NCBI GenBank assembly: GCA_964624795.1
Contig: CAZUZS010000036.1
Coordinates: forward strand, 1 to 46,209
Direction: 5' to 3'
Length of the DNA stretch: 46,209 bases
Source: CAZUZS01 sp964624795
Lineage (GTDB): Bacteria > Calditrichota > Calditrichia > RBG-13-44-9
The notes under the pieces were generated by a model. The model searched no databases, was not told the DNA's origin, and saw only the letters and a list, made by a program, of their open reading frames with translations. The stretch's first letter is position 1. Each line of letters opens with the position of its first letter. Below, piece after piece: positions 1 to 8,995 of the stretch. A program made the translations under genes and the position numbers.

Positions 1-62
1 TAATCGGCAGCCTGGAGGTTCATAAAAATCAGGAAATTTAACAGCAATAACAGATATTTCAT
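1..62 (-). CDS. Exported protein, 5' fragment (cut by window edge)
   Basis: Only the first 20 codons are present; the frame runs off the left edge. The start is the ATG whose complement is at 60-62, preceded on the minus strand by an AAAGGACGG ribosome-binding site. The encoded N-terminus (MKYLLLLLNFLIFMNLQAAD) is a short Lys residue followed by a hydrophobic core and a small-residue Ala-Ala cleavage region, so it reads as a Sec signal peptide. It lies downstream of the secreted propeller protein on the same strand, separated by a hairpin. Function cannot be told from this fragment. Confidence 0.6.
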   Translation of the reverse strand, partial: MKYLLLLLNFLIFMNLQAAD

Positions 63-82
63 TCGATCCGTCCTTTATAAGT

Positions 83-112
83 TCACAGAGACCCGTCAAT
101 GGGTCCCTGTGA
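83..112 (-). terminator. Hairpin between two exported-protein genes
   Basis: CACAGAGACCC at 84-94 pairs with GGGTCCCTGTG at 101-111 with one mismatch, extended by a T-A pair, with a 6-nt loop. It lies 35 bases past the stop of the 146-3181 gene on the minus strand. No U-tract follows, so it may be a Rho-independent-like hairpin, an mRNA 3'-end stabiliser, or attenuate readthrough into the next gene. Confidence 0.4.
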
Positions 113-145
113 TTGATTGTATTGAACAGTGATTTGAATTCGAAA

Positions 146-3100
146 CTATTTCAGGAGAAGCATGCGCCTGGTGAGTGTCTGGTTCGCAGCTTTGGCGCGG
201 TAGAAGTAAACACCGCTAGGCACGAAAACACCGCTTTCATCCCTGCCGTCCCAGACCACCGAATGGACACCCGGCGCCGCATCGTGCAGGGCGTAAGTCC
301 GGATTTTTCTTCCCAGGATATCGAAAATGGAAAGCGTCAAATCGGACTTTACCGGCAGGCTGATATCGACGGTGGTCGTCGGATTAAAGGGATTCGGGTA
401 ATTTTGACCCAGCGCGAATTCCTGCGGAAGCGCAGGCCGGCTGGAATTATTCACCGACACATTTGCATTCACGCCACCGGACAGCGCGACGATCTTCCCG
501 TCATCGGAAGCGCCCAGTATTTCGTAGGAACCGTTATTGTCCATATCCGGCATGAAGCTTGTAAGCGTCGCACCCTGCAAGGTTCCGCTGTTCATCGGGT
601 ATTCGAGCAGGCTGGTGCCATCCATTCCGTCCAGTGCATATAAAATATCGCTGCGGCACGCCACCAGAACATCCTCATGACCGTCGCCGGATACATCCGG
701 AATGGCGGATGTGCTATAGGTGAAATTGCCCATGTATTTGGACCAGATCATACTCCCGTCCGCACCGCTGACGCAGGAAAAATACTGTGCGAAACTGGCC
801 ACCAGGATATCGTTCAATCCGTCGCCATCCACATCGTCTATGATGGCAAGCTGCGTGACCGCCGCGCTGCTCAAATCCAACTGCCAGACCATCAGGCCGC
901 TTTCGCCGTCCAGCCGGTACACATAGCCAAAATATGCACCGGCAATGACATCAGCCGTTTCATTGGGAACATCATAGCGCAACACCTCCTTGCCGCCGCC
1001 GGCACCGCTGCCGATGGGGAAAGACCAGATGGGGGTCGGGTTTCCGCCCGGTCCCTGCGATTCGAGAGCAACAATTGAGTACGAATTGCTGACACCGTTT
1101 CCGGTGCCGGATACAACATCGATATGGCCGTTGCCGTTCACATCCCCGATGGTTACGGTGCTGCGAATAAAACAACCCAAAAAGTACTGCCATAATTTCT
1201 GGCCGTTGGTGCCGTCGAAGCAGTAAACACTCCGCCGTCCCCCCGCTCCATCATCGGTAGCGCTGCCGGAGGCAATCACATCATTCACCTGGTCGCCGTT
1301 AAAATCTTCATTCACTTCCACAGATGTGATATCTCCCAGACCGAAGCTGTCCGGGTTATCCGTTCCAAACTGCCACAGGATATTGCCATCGGTCCCGTCC
1401 AGGGCGTAAACATGCTCGTTTCCGCCGCCGGTACCAATCACCACATCCTGGACTCCGTCGCCATTCAGATCGTTGGCAATCGCCAGCGCTTTCTGCTGGG
1501 GCGGCAGATCGTTGGTATTCCCGATTCCACCGGCGCTATAGCTGGAAATATAACTGGAGAACCGCCAGACCTCGTCGGTCATGCTGGCTCCTGCGCCGTT
1601 GAGGCAAATTGTCCAGTAGTTTCGCGATGCGATAACCACATCGGCATTTCCGTCTCCGTTTACATCATCGATTGATTTGAGGGCCAGCGGCCTGTATTCA
1701 TTGTACGAGGTAGCGGGATTATCCGGCACGTAGTAATGCCAGAATTCATAACCGATATCGAACGGTCCGCTCTGCCCGGCACCGGCCAAACTAATTTTTG
1801 CCACCGGGTTGGTCGGGTCATTGTTCGAGATATACAGCGTATCCAGGTAAGCAATTGCCTCCGCCGGCGAGAACCAGACGGTTACTTCCACGGTATCGCT
1901 GGGGAGAACGTTGAACGGAATTGTCGGGGAATCCACCCAAAAGACAGGAAGATTCACCATCAGATCGGAAATTTCCAGGTTCTGCATCCCCTGGTTGATG
2001 ATTCCGAATTTCCAGCTTGAAGTGCCGTCACCTGGAATCCAGATATTCCCAAAATTGTGACTGGTGGCGGTTAGCGCGATGGTTGCGGCGGCCAACTGCC
2101 CCTGCCCTGTCAGACCGGCCGTTACCTCCGGATTGTTGGGATCGTTGCTGTGAATCGTCATATTTCCATTTACGATACTAACCGTGCTTGGTGTAAAATA
2201 AACCTTGAAGTCGTATGATGCCCCGGCAACAACTTTTACCGGGAAATTGAGCGGCTCGGCGGCAAAGTGGGGATTGTCGAAATCAACACCGGTCAATTCC
2301 AGGGTGTCGGTTCCGGTATTGGTAAGAAGACAATAGGCGCTGTCGGTCTCCCCCACTGTCACCAGACCAAAGTCGATGCTGCTGGTAATCAGCTCAATAC
2401 TCGGGGTGCCACCGCCAAGCGCAATCTGGTATATTTCATTTCCGTAATAATTGATCATCCAGAGATAGCTGCCATCCCAGGTCATATCCCGCGGGCTGGC
2501 GGATGGATTGCGGATAAATGTCCCGGTGTAAGAGGATGTAGCAGGATCATACTGGTAAATCTCATCCCGCGTATTGCCGTAACCGGAATCCTCTACGCAC
2601 CAGATAAATTGCCCGTCGAAAGCCACGCCCATTGGCTGTTCACCCTCGGTAGTGATTGTACCGCCCTGCACACCGGTCGTATCGATCTCGATCAGGATTC
2701 CTTCCGGGGTGGTGCCATAATAATTACTCAACCAGATATGGCCGTTTTCATAGGTAATGCCGCCCACGTAATTATTAACCGGACTGTTAATCGTTTTCAG
2801 GACATTGCCGTTCGCCGGATCGACCTTGTATATTTTGTCAGGATGGTTGGAGCTGGGCAAATCTTCGAATACCCACAGGTACTGCCCGTCGAACGCCAGA
2901 CCCTTTATTGTGTAGCTGCTCACATTTGGCTCCGGAACCGGTATCGTTCCCAGAACCGTTCCATCCTGCGGATCGAGTTTCCACAGGTAATCGCCGCCTG
3001 TATTCGAGGATGAAGTGCCAACCCACAGGTTCGCACCATCGTAAGTGAGTCCATAAGGATATGTAGGCGCCGGAATGACCTTAATAACGCCCTTTTCGGC

Positions 3101-3181
3101 TGCAAATGCAGCAAATGATAACGTTAACATCAGAAACACTAAAAAGAAAAATCTCATTGAATTTGTAACTGATTTTTTCAT
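146..3181 (-). CDS. Secreted propeller / ASH-domain / FG-GAP protein with C-terminal sorting domain
   Basis: 1011 residues, secreted. Residues 1-28 form a signal peptide ending AFA-AE. Residues about 30-255 are a repeated Gly/Trp-rich beta-propeller (LWVGT, LWVFE, IWLSN, IWCVE, LWMIN). Residues about 258-470 contain two ASPM-SPD2-Hydin-like Ig domains (motifs IDFGLVTVG and NDPNNP; HNFGNI and NDPTNP). Residues about 495-915 form a second propeller with seven DxxGDGxxD-type calcium-loop motifs (DVNGDGNAD, DLNGDGVQD, DVDGDGLND and others) typical of FG-GAP/VCBS repeats. Residues about 925-1011 carry QNYPNPFNPTTT and end in LLLK, the FlgD-Ig-like type IX sorting domain. The start has a GGGAG site 5 bases upstream. 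The substrate or adhesion target is unknown; a cell-surface or released scaffold or adhesin is likely. Confidence 0.85.
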   Translation of the reverse strand: MKKSVTNSMRFFFLVFLMLTLSFAAFAAEKGVIKVIPAPTYPYGLTYDGANLWVGTSSSNTGGDYLWKLDPQDGTVLGTIPVPEPNVSSYTIKGLAFDGQYLWVFEDLPSSNHPDKIYKVDPANGNVLKTINSPVNNYVGGITYENGHIWLSNYYGTTPEGILIEIDTTGVQGGTITTEGEQPMGVAFDGQFIWCVEDSGYGNTRDEIYQYDPATSSYTGTFIRNPSASPRDMTWDGSYLWMINYYGNEIYQIALGGGTPSIELITSSIDFGLVTVGETDSAYCLLTNTGTDTLELTGVDFDNPHFAAEPLNFPVKVVAGASYDFKVYFTPSTVSIVNGNMTIHSNDPNNPEVTAGLTGQGQLAAATIALTATSHNFGNIWIPGDGTSSWKFGIINQGMQNLEISDLMVNLPVFWVDSPTIPFNVLPSDTVEVTVWFSPAEAIAYLDTLYISNNDPTNPVAKISLAGAGQSGPFDIGYEFWHYYVPDNPATSYNEYRPLALKSIDDVNGDGNADVVIASRNYWTICLNGAGASMTDEVWRFSSYISSYSAGGIGNTNDLPPQQKALAIANDLNGDGVQDVVIGTGGGNEHVYALDGTDGNILWQFGTDNPDSFGLGDITSVEVNEDFNGDQVNDVIASGSATDDGAGGRRSVYCFDGTNGQKLWQYFLGCFIRSTVTIGDVNGNGHIDVVSGTGNGVSNSYSIVALESQGPGGNPTPIWSFPIGSGAGGGKEVLRYDVPNETADVIAGAYFGYVYRLDGESGLMVWQLDLSSAAVTQLAIIDDVDGDGLNDILVASFAQYFSCVSGADGSMIWSKYMGNFTYSTSAIPDVSGDGHEDVLVACRSDILYALDGMDGTSLLEYPMNSGTLQGATLTSFMPDMDNNGSYEILGASDDGKIVALSGGVNANVSVNNSSRPALPQEFALGQNYPNPFNPTTTVDISLPVKSDLTLSIFDILGRKIRTYALHDAAPGVHSVVWDGRDESGVFVPSGVYFYRAKAANQTLTRRMLLLK

Positions 3182-3359
3182 AATAACTCCCTTTTTTTAA
3201 TTGTCTGTTCTTATAGCCGCCTATAAACGTTTTGAAAAATATGAAAAAATAATTGGGAAAAAAATGATTTTTTTTCATAATTGAAGTATTTGATTTGTCA
3301 AGCAATAGCGTGACAGGGTGGAATTCATTTTAGCTTTATTTTCATCGTTTTGAAGTAAT

Positions 3360-3459
3360 NNNNNNNNNNNNNNNNNNNNNNNNNNNNNNNNNNNNNNNNN
3401 NNNNNNNNNNNNNNNNNNNNNNNNNNNNNNNNNNNNNNNNNNNNNNNNNNNNNNNNNNN
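3360..3459. other. Assembly gap (100 N) in a 440-base stretch without a gene
   Basis: Exactly 100 N, the usual placeholder for a gap of unknown size, so real DNA is missing here. The left flank (3182-3359) is AT-rich and holds the promoter side of the 146-3181 gene. The right flank (3460-3621) has a stop-free plus-strand frame entering from the gap and ending at TAA 3600-3602 (46 codons), and a minus-strand frame running into the gap. Either could be the edge of a gene lost in the gap; neither is long enough to identify. Confidence 0.95.
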
Positions 3460-3621
3460 TACCAAGATTGTCTAAAATCCATCGCATTGAGGAACTTTCT
3501 GTTTCCCGAGAAACCAAAGCAGGTGAAAAATTGCGGGAGACCCCCGCCCAATCGCGCATTTGTGCGGGGCAAACGGCTAATTTGGAACTCACAATGAGTT
3601 AACTGTCGAAAGGGATAAGAA

Positions 3622-4152
3622 TCAAGGTGAGGAAGAGGCAGTCACGCCGGTGGTGAAAATTGTCTGCAGATAATTTTGGACATAATCGAAATTCTTGAAC
3701 GAAGCGGGATCGGCTTGTACCACAATATTATAAAATTCATCGAGACTGGAAAGGAGGTGCAAACGATAAGGAATCTTTAGCATGGCAAGCATGTAATCGA
3801 TTCGCAGATCTGTTTTGAAATTCAGATTTAACGCGAAATCAAAATTATTCTTTCGCAACTCCTCGATAAATTCTTCATTGGGCAGATCCAGCCGGTTCAA
3901 TTTATGATGCAAAATTTTGTCGATATCCAGCACCATATAATGCCACCGGGTAAAATGCCGGCGCATCTTGTGCACCAGTGTCACCGCCGCATCCACATAT
4001 TCCACCTCGCGTGGTAAAATCACCAGCGCATTTTTAATCCGTGAAGCATCCAGCGGGCAGTCAATCGAAATGTCGTTCAGCTCTTTCAGGCTGCCGCGGG
4101 TCCGCCAGTAGACATATTTTTTGGTAACGAAAGCTTTTATTTCTTCAATCAT
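3622..4152 (-). CDS. Conserved-looking protein resembling the N-terminal half of a GT9 heptosyltransferase
   Basis: 176 residues. The N-terminus (to about residue 40) is basic and without a signal peptide. From about residue 40 the pattern ALVILP followed by a helix, a TRWHYMVLDID strand, and then NFDFALNLNFKTDLRIDYML resembles the first Rossmann half of ADP-heptose:LPS glycosyltransferases (family 9: strand, helix, strand, then YDLVIDL-like segment). The usual GT9 length is about 340 residues, so this would be half a protein; the nucleotide-sugar-binding C-terminal half is absent. It overlaps the end of rarA by 8 bases (ATG inside the final codons), so it is translationally coupled. The GT9 link is inference from pattern, not a firm assignment. 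Confidence 0.6.
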   Translation of the reverse strand: MIEEIKAFVTKKYVYWRTRGSLKELNDISIDCPLDASRIKNALVILPREVEYVDAAVTLVHKMRRHFTRWHYMVLDIDKILHHKLNRLDLPNEEFIEELRKNNFDFALNLNFKTDLRIDYMLAMLKIPYRLHLLSSLDEFYNIVVQADPASFKNFDYVQNYLQTIFTTGVTASSSP

Positions 4153-5500
4153 TGGCTATCCCGTCATTTTCGCTGTGATATTTTTTCATTCCCTTCCACA
4201 ATTTCCGGAGGCGGTTAAAAATATTAATCTCTTTTCCTTCTTCCCCCGGTTCGTAATAAATACGACCGGCCAGCTCCGGCGGCAAATACTTTTCCTGCAA
4301 AAAATGACCGGGAAAATTGTGGGCGTATTTATACTCCTTCCCATAGCCCAGGTCCGATAACAGGCTGGTAGGGGCATTTCGAATATGAAGCGGCACCGGT
4401 AAATCCCGGAAATTTTTGACATCTTCGATGGCACGGTTGATGGCGACCACCGCTGCATTGCTTTTGGGAGCCGCTGCCAGGTAGGCGGCGGTCTGGGAAA
4501 GGATGATTTTCGATTCCGGCATGCCGATGTAAGTCACTGCTGTAAAACAGCTTGTGGCAAGGGTGAGTGCACCAGGATCGGCATTCCCGATATCCTCCGC
4601 TGCAAGAATGACCATACGGCGTGCGACGAATTTCGGGTCCTCGCCAGCCTCCAGCATCCGCGCCATCCAGTAAATTGCGGCATCCGGATCGCTGCCGCGC
4701 AGACTTTTGATGAAGGCCGAAACCAGGTCGTAATGAAATTCGCCGCTTTTGTCATAATACAACACTTTTTTCATTGCGGCCTTTTCCAGGAGCGCTTTGG
4801 TCAAGGATTTTGGCCCGGAACCGGGAGGCAAAAGTTCCAGTGCTTTTTCAAGCACGTTCAGCGCGCGGCGGGCATCGCCATTTGCCAGTTGGAACAGCGT
4901 TCCCCAGTCCCCGATTTCGATCTTGTTTGCATTCAGGATATCGTCCGTGTGCAACGCATTCTCAACTATTCTGCGGATATCATCGTCGCAGAGCGGCTTC
5001 ATCTGGTAAACCTGGCAGCGGGAAAGCAGCGGTGAGATCACTTCGAACGAGGGATTTTCGGTGGTGGCGCCGATGAGCACCACGGTACCGCTTTCCACAG
5101 CGTGCAAAAGCGCATCCTGCTGGGCTTTGTTGAAGCGGTGGATTTCATCGATAAACAGGATGAAGTTTTTTCCCTGCGCCCTTCGCAGCCGGGTAGCATC
5201 ATCGATAAGCTGGCGAACTTCCTTTACACCGGAGGTCACCGCACTGATGGCACGGAATTCGGCCTGCACTTCGCCGGCGATGATTTTGGCCAGCGTTGTT
5301 TTCCCAACCCCGGGCGGCCCCCACAAAATCATCGATTTCACACGGGAGCGGGCGATCTCGTTCGCCAGGGCAGTCCCTTCGCCGACGATTTTTTCATGCC
5401 CCACAAAATCTGTGAGATGCAGCGGGCGGCAGCGTTCCGCTAAGGGGACGAATGCCTCCTTTTTCTGTCTGATTTCTTTTTGATCGGAAAATAGATCCAT
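4145..5500 (-). CDS. rarA: Replication-associated recombination protein A (RarA/MgsA AAA+ ATPase)
   Basis: A DNA-dependent AAA+ ATPase of the RarA/MgsA/WRNIP1 family that acts at stalled replication forks and single-strand/double-strand junctions. From the ATG at 5500 the protein has 451 residues, normal for the family. Visible motifs: PLAERCRP near residue 20 (family N-terminus), Walker A GPPGVGKT at 61-68, Walker B ILFIDEIHRF at about 114-123, sensor GATTENPSFE, arginine-finger region SRCQVY, and the C-terminal MgsA tetramerisation region (ARRMVILAAEDIGNADP, then PLHIRNAPT and YKYAHNFPGH). The frame can be extended 12 bases to a TTG, but the ATG fits the family N-terminus better; neither has a strong Shine-Dalgarno. 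Overlaps the downstream GT9-like gene. Confidence 0.95.
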   Translation of the reverse strand: MDLFSDQKEIRQKKEAFVPLAERCRPLHLTDFVGHEKIVGEGTALANEIARSRVKSMILWGPPGVGKTTLAKIIAGEVQAEFRAISAVTSGVKEVRQLIDDATRLRRAQGKNFILFIDEIHRFNKAQQDALLHAVESGTVVLIGATTENPSFEVISPLLSRCQVYQMKPLCDDDIRRIVENALHTDDILNANKIEIGDWGTLFQLANGDARRALNVLEKALELLPPGSGPKSLTKALLEKAAMKKVLYYDKSGEFHYDLVSAFIKSLRGSDPDAAIYWMARMLEAGEDPKFVARRMVILAAEDIGNADPGALTLATSCFTAVTYIGMPESKIILSQTAAYLAAAPKSNAAVVAINRAIEDVKNFRDLPVPLHIRNAPTSLLSDLGYGKEYKYAHNFPGHFLQEKYLPPELAGRIYYEPGEEGKEINIFNRLRKLWKGMKKYHSENDGIAND

Positions 5501-5677
5501 TTGATGCTTCAAAATAAAATTGCACGCGATTCCGGAAGTTTAAGAGGATTAAACTTCGCCGCGAGATATCTATGCTAAGTTAAGTCGTCTGCCCTCAATA
5601 AAACACCAACCCGCTCGTGGCCGATCCATTCAATCGGAAATGTTCATCTGCCACCTTCTCCCGACCGGGATGGCAAT

Positions 5678-7618
5678 CTAATTAAAAATCTCGATACTTT
5701 TGATAAAATAAAAGGTATTATTTTTATCCGTCGTGCCGACCTCGAAGCTATTGGGGCCGGGATGAACATAGGATGTAATATCCCATTCCACAAACTCCAG
5801 GCCGCCCAGATCTTCCATAAATTTCGGCTCGTAATAATAGCTCAGTTTGTTATTGTCCAGCTTGATGGAGATATCTATTTTGGGGACCAGGCTGAGCGGG
5901 TATTTTTCGCGGGAGCTGGCAGCTAACATGCGAACTTTGAATGTCTGGCCATAATCCAGGGGATTCGGCAGCTTGAAGATTACTTTAATGGCGTCGTTGC
6001 CTTTCGGATTACGATAAGGAAAAGCATAGCCCAGTTTCCACACATAGTCTTTCAGTTTGTCATTGTATTCCACCGATGGTCCACCTTCATCGCTGGCGGT
6101 AAAAGCCCGATTAGAGAAAGTGTAGCCGGTAACCACATCACAATTTTCGCTGTAAACATTCCCGTCACGGTCCACGCCGGCAACAATTTTTAGATTTGGA
6201 AAATAATTAACGGCAACCGAAACCGGGGAACCGGGAGTCAGATCGATGTCCTGGTCCGGCGGTTTGTTGTAGCCGCTAATTTCGCCAAATGTGAGACGAT
6301 GCTTTCCGATCTTCAAAACACCTTCGTACTTCCCCTCCCCCACAAATTTGCCATCGATATAGATCGTTCCGGAGGAAGGCGTGGTTGTTATTTTAGCCCG
6401 CTCAAAAGTGCGTTCCAGGCGGAAATCCGCGTTCCCCGACCAGGAGTTTCTGCTCAGCACAACATCCCTGGTTGCCGGTTCCACCGAAAATCCTTCACGG
6501 CGCACCTCGATCTGGTAGGTTCCTAAAGGCAACTGCGTGAAAACATAATCCGTTTCCTGCCCGGTGTCTTTGCCGTTCAGAAATATGCGGGCTTTCTTGA
6601 CATCGGAAGTCACGGCAATGCTGCCTTCACCTTCCCGCGCATCGGCAATCGGCCGGCTCTGGTTGGGAACCGGCACCTGCTGCACCATGAAAATGGAGGT
6701 GTCACCGGCTGAAATCTGAATAATCTTTTCAGCCGGGACGGTCACAAAGCCTTCTTTTTTCACATTTATGGTGTGCTGACCTTCTTCCAGTGTCACCACC
6801 GGGTCGTCTTCCAGCGTACCGTAGAAATCATTGTCTACATAAACTTTTGAATTTTTTTGCTGGGCCACGATCTTTAAAAATCCTTGCGCCTGGGAGCGGG
6901 AGAGATTGAATTTAAATTCCAGGGTAGTGAGCGAATCGGGTCTGATATCGACCTCGTGATAGCCTGGGATCGGGATGTAACCTTCCTTGAATGCCGTTAT
7001 GCGGTGCACGCCGGCAGGAACATTTACAATCAATTTATTCGAATATCCGACAAAATTTGTCTCATCCATATATATCCTGGCACCGCGGATGTCGCAGTGA
7101 ACCATCAGTTTGCCGACCAGCGGTTTGTTCTGCATCCCAACCCAAAAATATGAAACAATTGCAATCGCGGCCAGGAAACCAATTGTGATAAACAGCTTTT
7201 TCCAGATGCCCTCATTTCCAACATCAATGGACACCGGGATATTGGCCAGCTCTTCTCCGTTGATATCATATTTCCACTCCGAAGGCAGTTGAGCGGCCGT
7301 TTCCGGATCGACTTCGCCGGAAAATTTCTTCTCCAGATGCCGGCGAATGTGCAGCCGCACCTCGCGCTCGGCATCAGTCATTTTGCCCAGATCGTATTTC
7401 CGTCCCAGGCGCAACCGCCGTTCCCAGCGCTTGAGCACCGATTCGCTGTAAAGGAAGAATTCATGCTGATCCGCAGCTTCCTCCTCTGTCATCCAGCGAA
7501 CTTCGCCGAGATGATTCATATAAACGTAGTAGCCGGGCAGTTCGGAGAAAAACCGTTCGTATTCTTCAGCCTTGATTTTCTGAATAGTACGATAACTTAA
7601 AGGGAACTTCTTCTTCAT
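5678..7618 (-). CDS. Membrane-anchored protein with four PEGA repeats
   Basis: 646 residues. The N-terminal 140 residues are charged and cytoplasmic-looking (no signal peptide). One transmembrane helix (ITIGFLAAIAIVSYFWVGM) sits at about 142-161. Four PEGA-type beta repeats follow, at about 168-240, 245-315, 330-400 and 405-475, each with a G-x-h-x-V...A-x-h-Y-h-D/N-G pattern and a central LPAG/LEEG/LPLG/LKIG-like turn leading to H/Y-x-h-x-h. Residues about 480-646 form a separate beta-rich domain (DGNVYSENCD to the C-terminus) that I do not recognise. PEGA repeats are usually in surface or envelope proteins that hold ligands or other proteins. It starts 8 bases past the stop of the DUF4139 gene with no Shine-Dalgarno of its own, so it is probably translated by coupling. 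Confidence 0.8.
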   Translation of the reverse strand: MKKKFPLSYRTIQKIKAEEYERFFSELPGYYVYMNHLGEVRWMTEEEAADQHEFFLYSESVLKRWERRLRLGRKYDLGKMTDAEREVRLHIRRHLEKKFSGEVDPETAAQLPSEWKYDINGEELANIPVSIDVGNEGIWKKLFITIGFLAAIAIVSYFWVGMQNKPLVGKLMVHCDIRGARIYMDETNFVGYSNKLIVNVPAGVHRITAFKEGYIPIPGYHEVDIRPDSLTTLEFKFNLSRSQAQGFLKIVAQQKNSKVYVDNDFYGTLEDDPVVTLEEGQHTINVKKEGFVTVPAEKIIQISAGDTSIFMVQQVPVPNQSRPIADAREGEGSIAVTSDVKKARIFLNGKDTGQETDYVFTQLPLGTYQIEVRREGFSVEPATRDVVLSRNSWSGNADFRLERTFERAKITTTPSSGTIYIDGKFVGEGKYEGVLKIGKHRLTFGEISGYNKPPDQDIDLTPGSPVSVAVNYFPNLKIVAGVDRDGNVYSENCDVVTGYTFSNRAFTASDEGGPSVEYNDKLKDYVWKLGYAFPYRNPKGNDAIKVIFKLPNPLDYGQTFKVRMLAASSREKYPLSLVPKIDISIKLDNNKLSYYYEPKFMEDLGGLEFVEWDITSYVHPGPNSFEVGTTDKNNTFYFIKSIEIFN

Positions 7619-7626
7619 ATTTTAAA

Positions 7627-8985
7627 TCACCAGGAATATACAATTGTGTAGCGCAGCGTCTGTTTGCTGTCCGCCTTCACCGGGATACTGAAATCCACGT
7701 GGTTGATGTCCTTTTTGGTATAGGTAAAATTGCTTTCTTCGATTTTCCAATTGGGGTAGTAAAGGTTTTCTTCCACAATAATGGTGACGTTTTCTTTTTC
7801 CTTATTATTGCGGAGTTCAACTTCGATTGTCTGGCGCTCGGACCGCTGCGAGATTTTCTGGCGGTCGACAATCTTGCGTTCTCCCAACAAATCGAAGGCT
7901 TTTCCAACCGTGATGCTGACATCTTCGTTGCGTGGCGTGTGATCTATGCGGTCTTCGCCAATGAATTCAAGCCCTTCCTTATCTTTCTGGTAAATGCGGA
8001 AAATGCCGGCAGGCAGCGGCTTGCCGAGCCCGGCAGCCTGATCATTCTTGAATTGTACACGAACTTCGATTTTTTTGGGATCCTTGTTCACATTATAGTA
8101 AAACTTCTTCTCAACCGCTACATTGGCCGGGGGGAACAGCGCAATCTGCTTGATCTGGTTGTCCTTCAGCGTGGTGAGGCGATCCAGTTCATAAATGTGA
8201 TATTCAAAAAAAGCGCGCTCCTCGAATCCCTGTGGGGCACCTGCTTCCGCAGTCATCAGGTCCATCCCCTTGGCAAAGCGAGCCGTCGGCTGGGTAGGCG
8301 CCCGGTGCACTTCCCCCGCCACCAATTTCAATTTCGCATTATCAAAAGTCGTTCCGCTTTGGTTGGTAAGGGAAACCCAGGCATCCAGGTTAAGCGCAGC
8401 GGATTTCTCATCCAGGACACCGACATATTCCGCCTCCCATTTCATGCCGTTGGTCAGGTAGCTCACTTCCAACTGCTTTTTTCCTTCCTTCACATTTGCC
8501 AGGTCCCAGATAAGCGTTGGCCGGGTGATCAGGCCTTCCGGCAGCTCTTTTACGTTTACAGACATGCGGTCATTCCAGGCCAGGATTTTAATCCCGCCAT
8601 CAGTTTTCAGCACCAGGGAATTTCCGGTCTTGCTAAGCAGTGTGCCGCTCACCAGTTCACCATTCTCTTTGATTATATCCACCGGGTGATCAATATATTT
8701 TTCCAGAATTTTGTCAGCGCTCACCAGGTCGTATTCGTAATTCTGTTCCAACACCTGGAAATCCTTACTTCCACCCTGCAGGTTCAAATGGACCGAGGTA
8801 GGAATTATTTTCGCCGCCACGTCGGTGAATCGCAGGGGCAGGTTGCTTTTGCTGATCTCCACCGTTCGCACCTGTTTGACCAGCGCCAGATCCTGATTAT
8901 AAACTGTCACATAATTTTCATCGGCCAAAAGCATTCCAACAAGCAGACCGTATAGCAGGATGATAATTGTAAGCTGAATCTTCAT
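7627..8985 (-). CDS. Exported DUF4139-family protein
   Basis: 452 residues. Signal peptide 1-20 (hydrophobic core LTIIILLYGLLVGMLLA, then ADE). The mature part begins VTVYNQDLALVKQVR, followed by VLEQNYEYDLVSADKIL and TLIWDLAN...LEVSYLTNGMKWEAEYVG, with W-x-a-x-Y-x-G-x-L, the hallmarks of the DUF4139 (mucoidy-inhibitor-like) family, whose biochemical role is unknown. The C-terminus ends in an amphipathic beta segment (TLRYTIVYSW). Start ATG has GGAG 6-7 bases upstream. It begins 10 bases after the valS stop and precedes the PEGA protein by 8 bases, so the three genes form one operon; the linkage to valS is probably positional rather than functional. Confidence 0.85.
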   Translation of the reverse strand: MKIQLTIIILLYGLLVGMLLADENYVTVYNQDLALVKQVRTVEISKSNLPLRFTDVAAKIIPTSVHLNLQGGSKDFQVLEQNYEYDLVSADKILEKYIDHPVDIIKENGELVSGTLLSKTGNSLVLKTDGGIKILAWNDRMSVNVKELPEGLITRPTLIWDLANVKEGKKQLEVSYLTNGMKWEAEYVGVLDEKSAALNLDAWVSLTNQSGTTFDNAKLKLVAGEVHRAPTQPTARFAKGMDLMTAEAGAPQGFEERAFFEYHIYELDRLTTLKDNQIKQIALFPPANVAVEKKFYYNVNKDPKKIEVRVQFKNDQAAGLGKPLPAGIFRIYQKDKEGLEFIGEDRIDHTPRNEDVSITVGKAFDLLGERKIVDRQKISQRSERQTIEVELRNNKEKENVTIIVEENLYYPNWKIEESNFTYTKKDINHVDFSIPVKADSKQTLRYTIVYSW

Positions 8986-8995
8986 TTGGTGCTCC

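Noticed and set aside
2267..3013. 248-codon plus-strand open frame opposite the first propeller gene
   Set aside because: It is antisense to the repeat region of the 1011-residue protein and has no ribosome-binding site or family motifs.
7699..8955. 418-codon plus-strand open frame opposite the DUF4139 gene
   Set aside because: It is the complement of a gene with a signal peptide, recognised family motifs and a good ribosome-binding site; the plus-strand frame has no such features.
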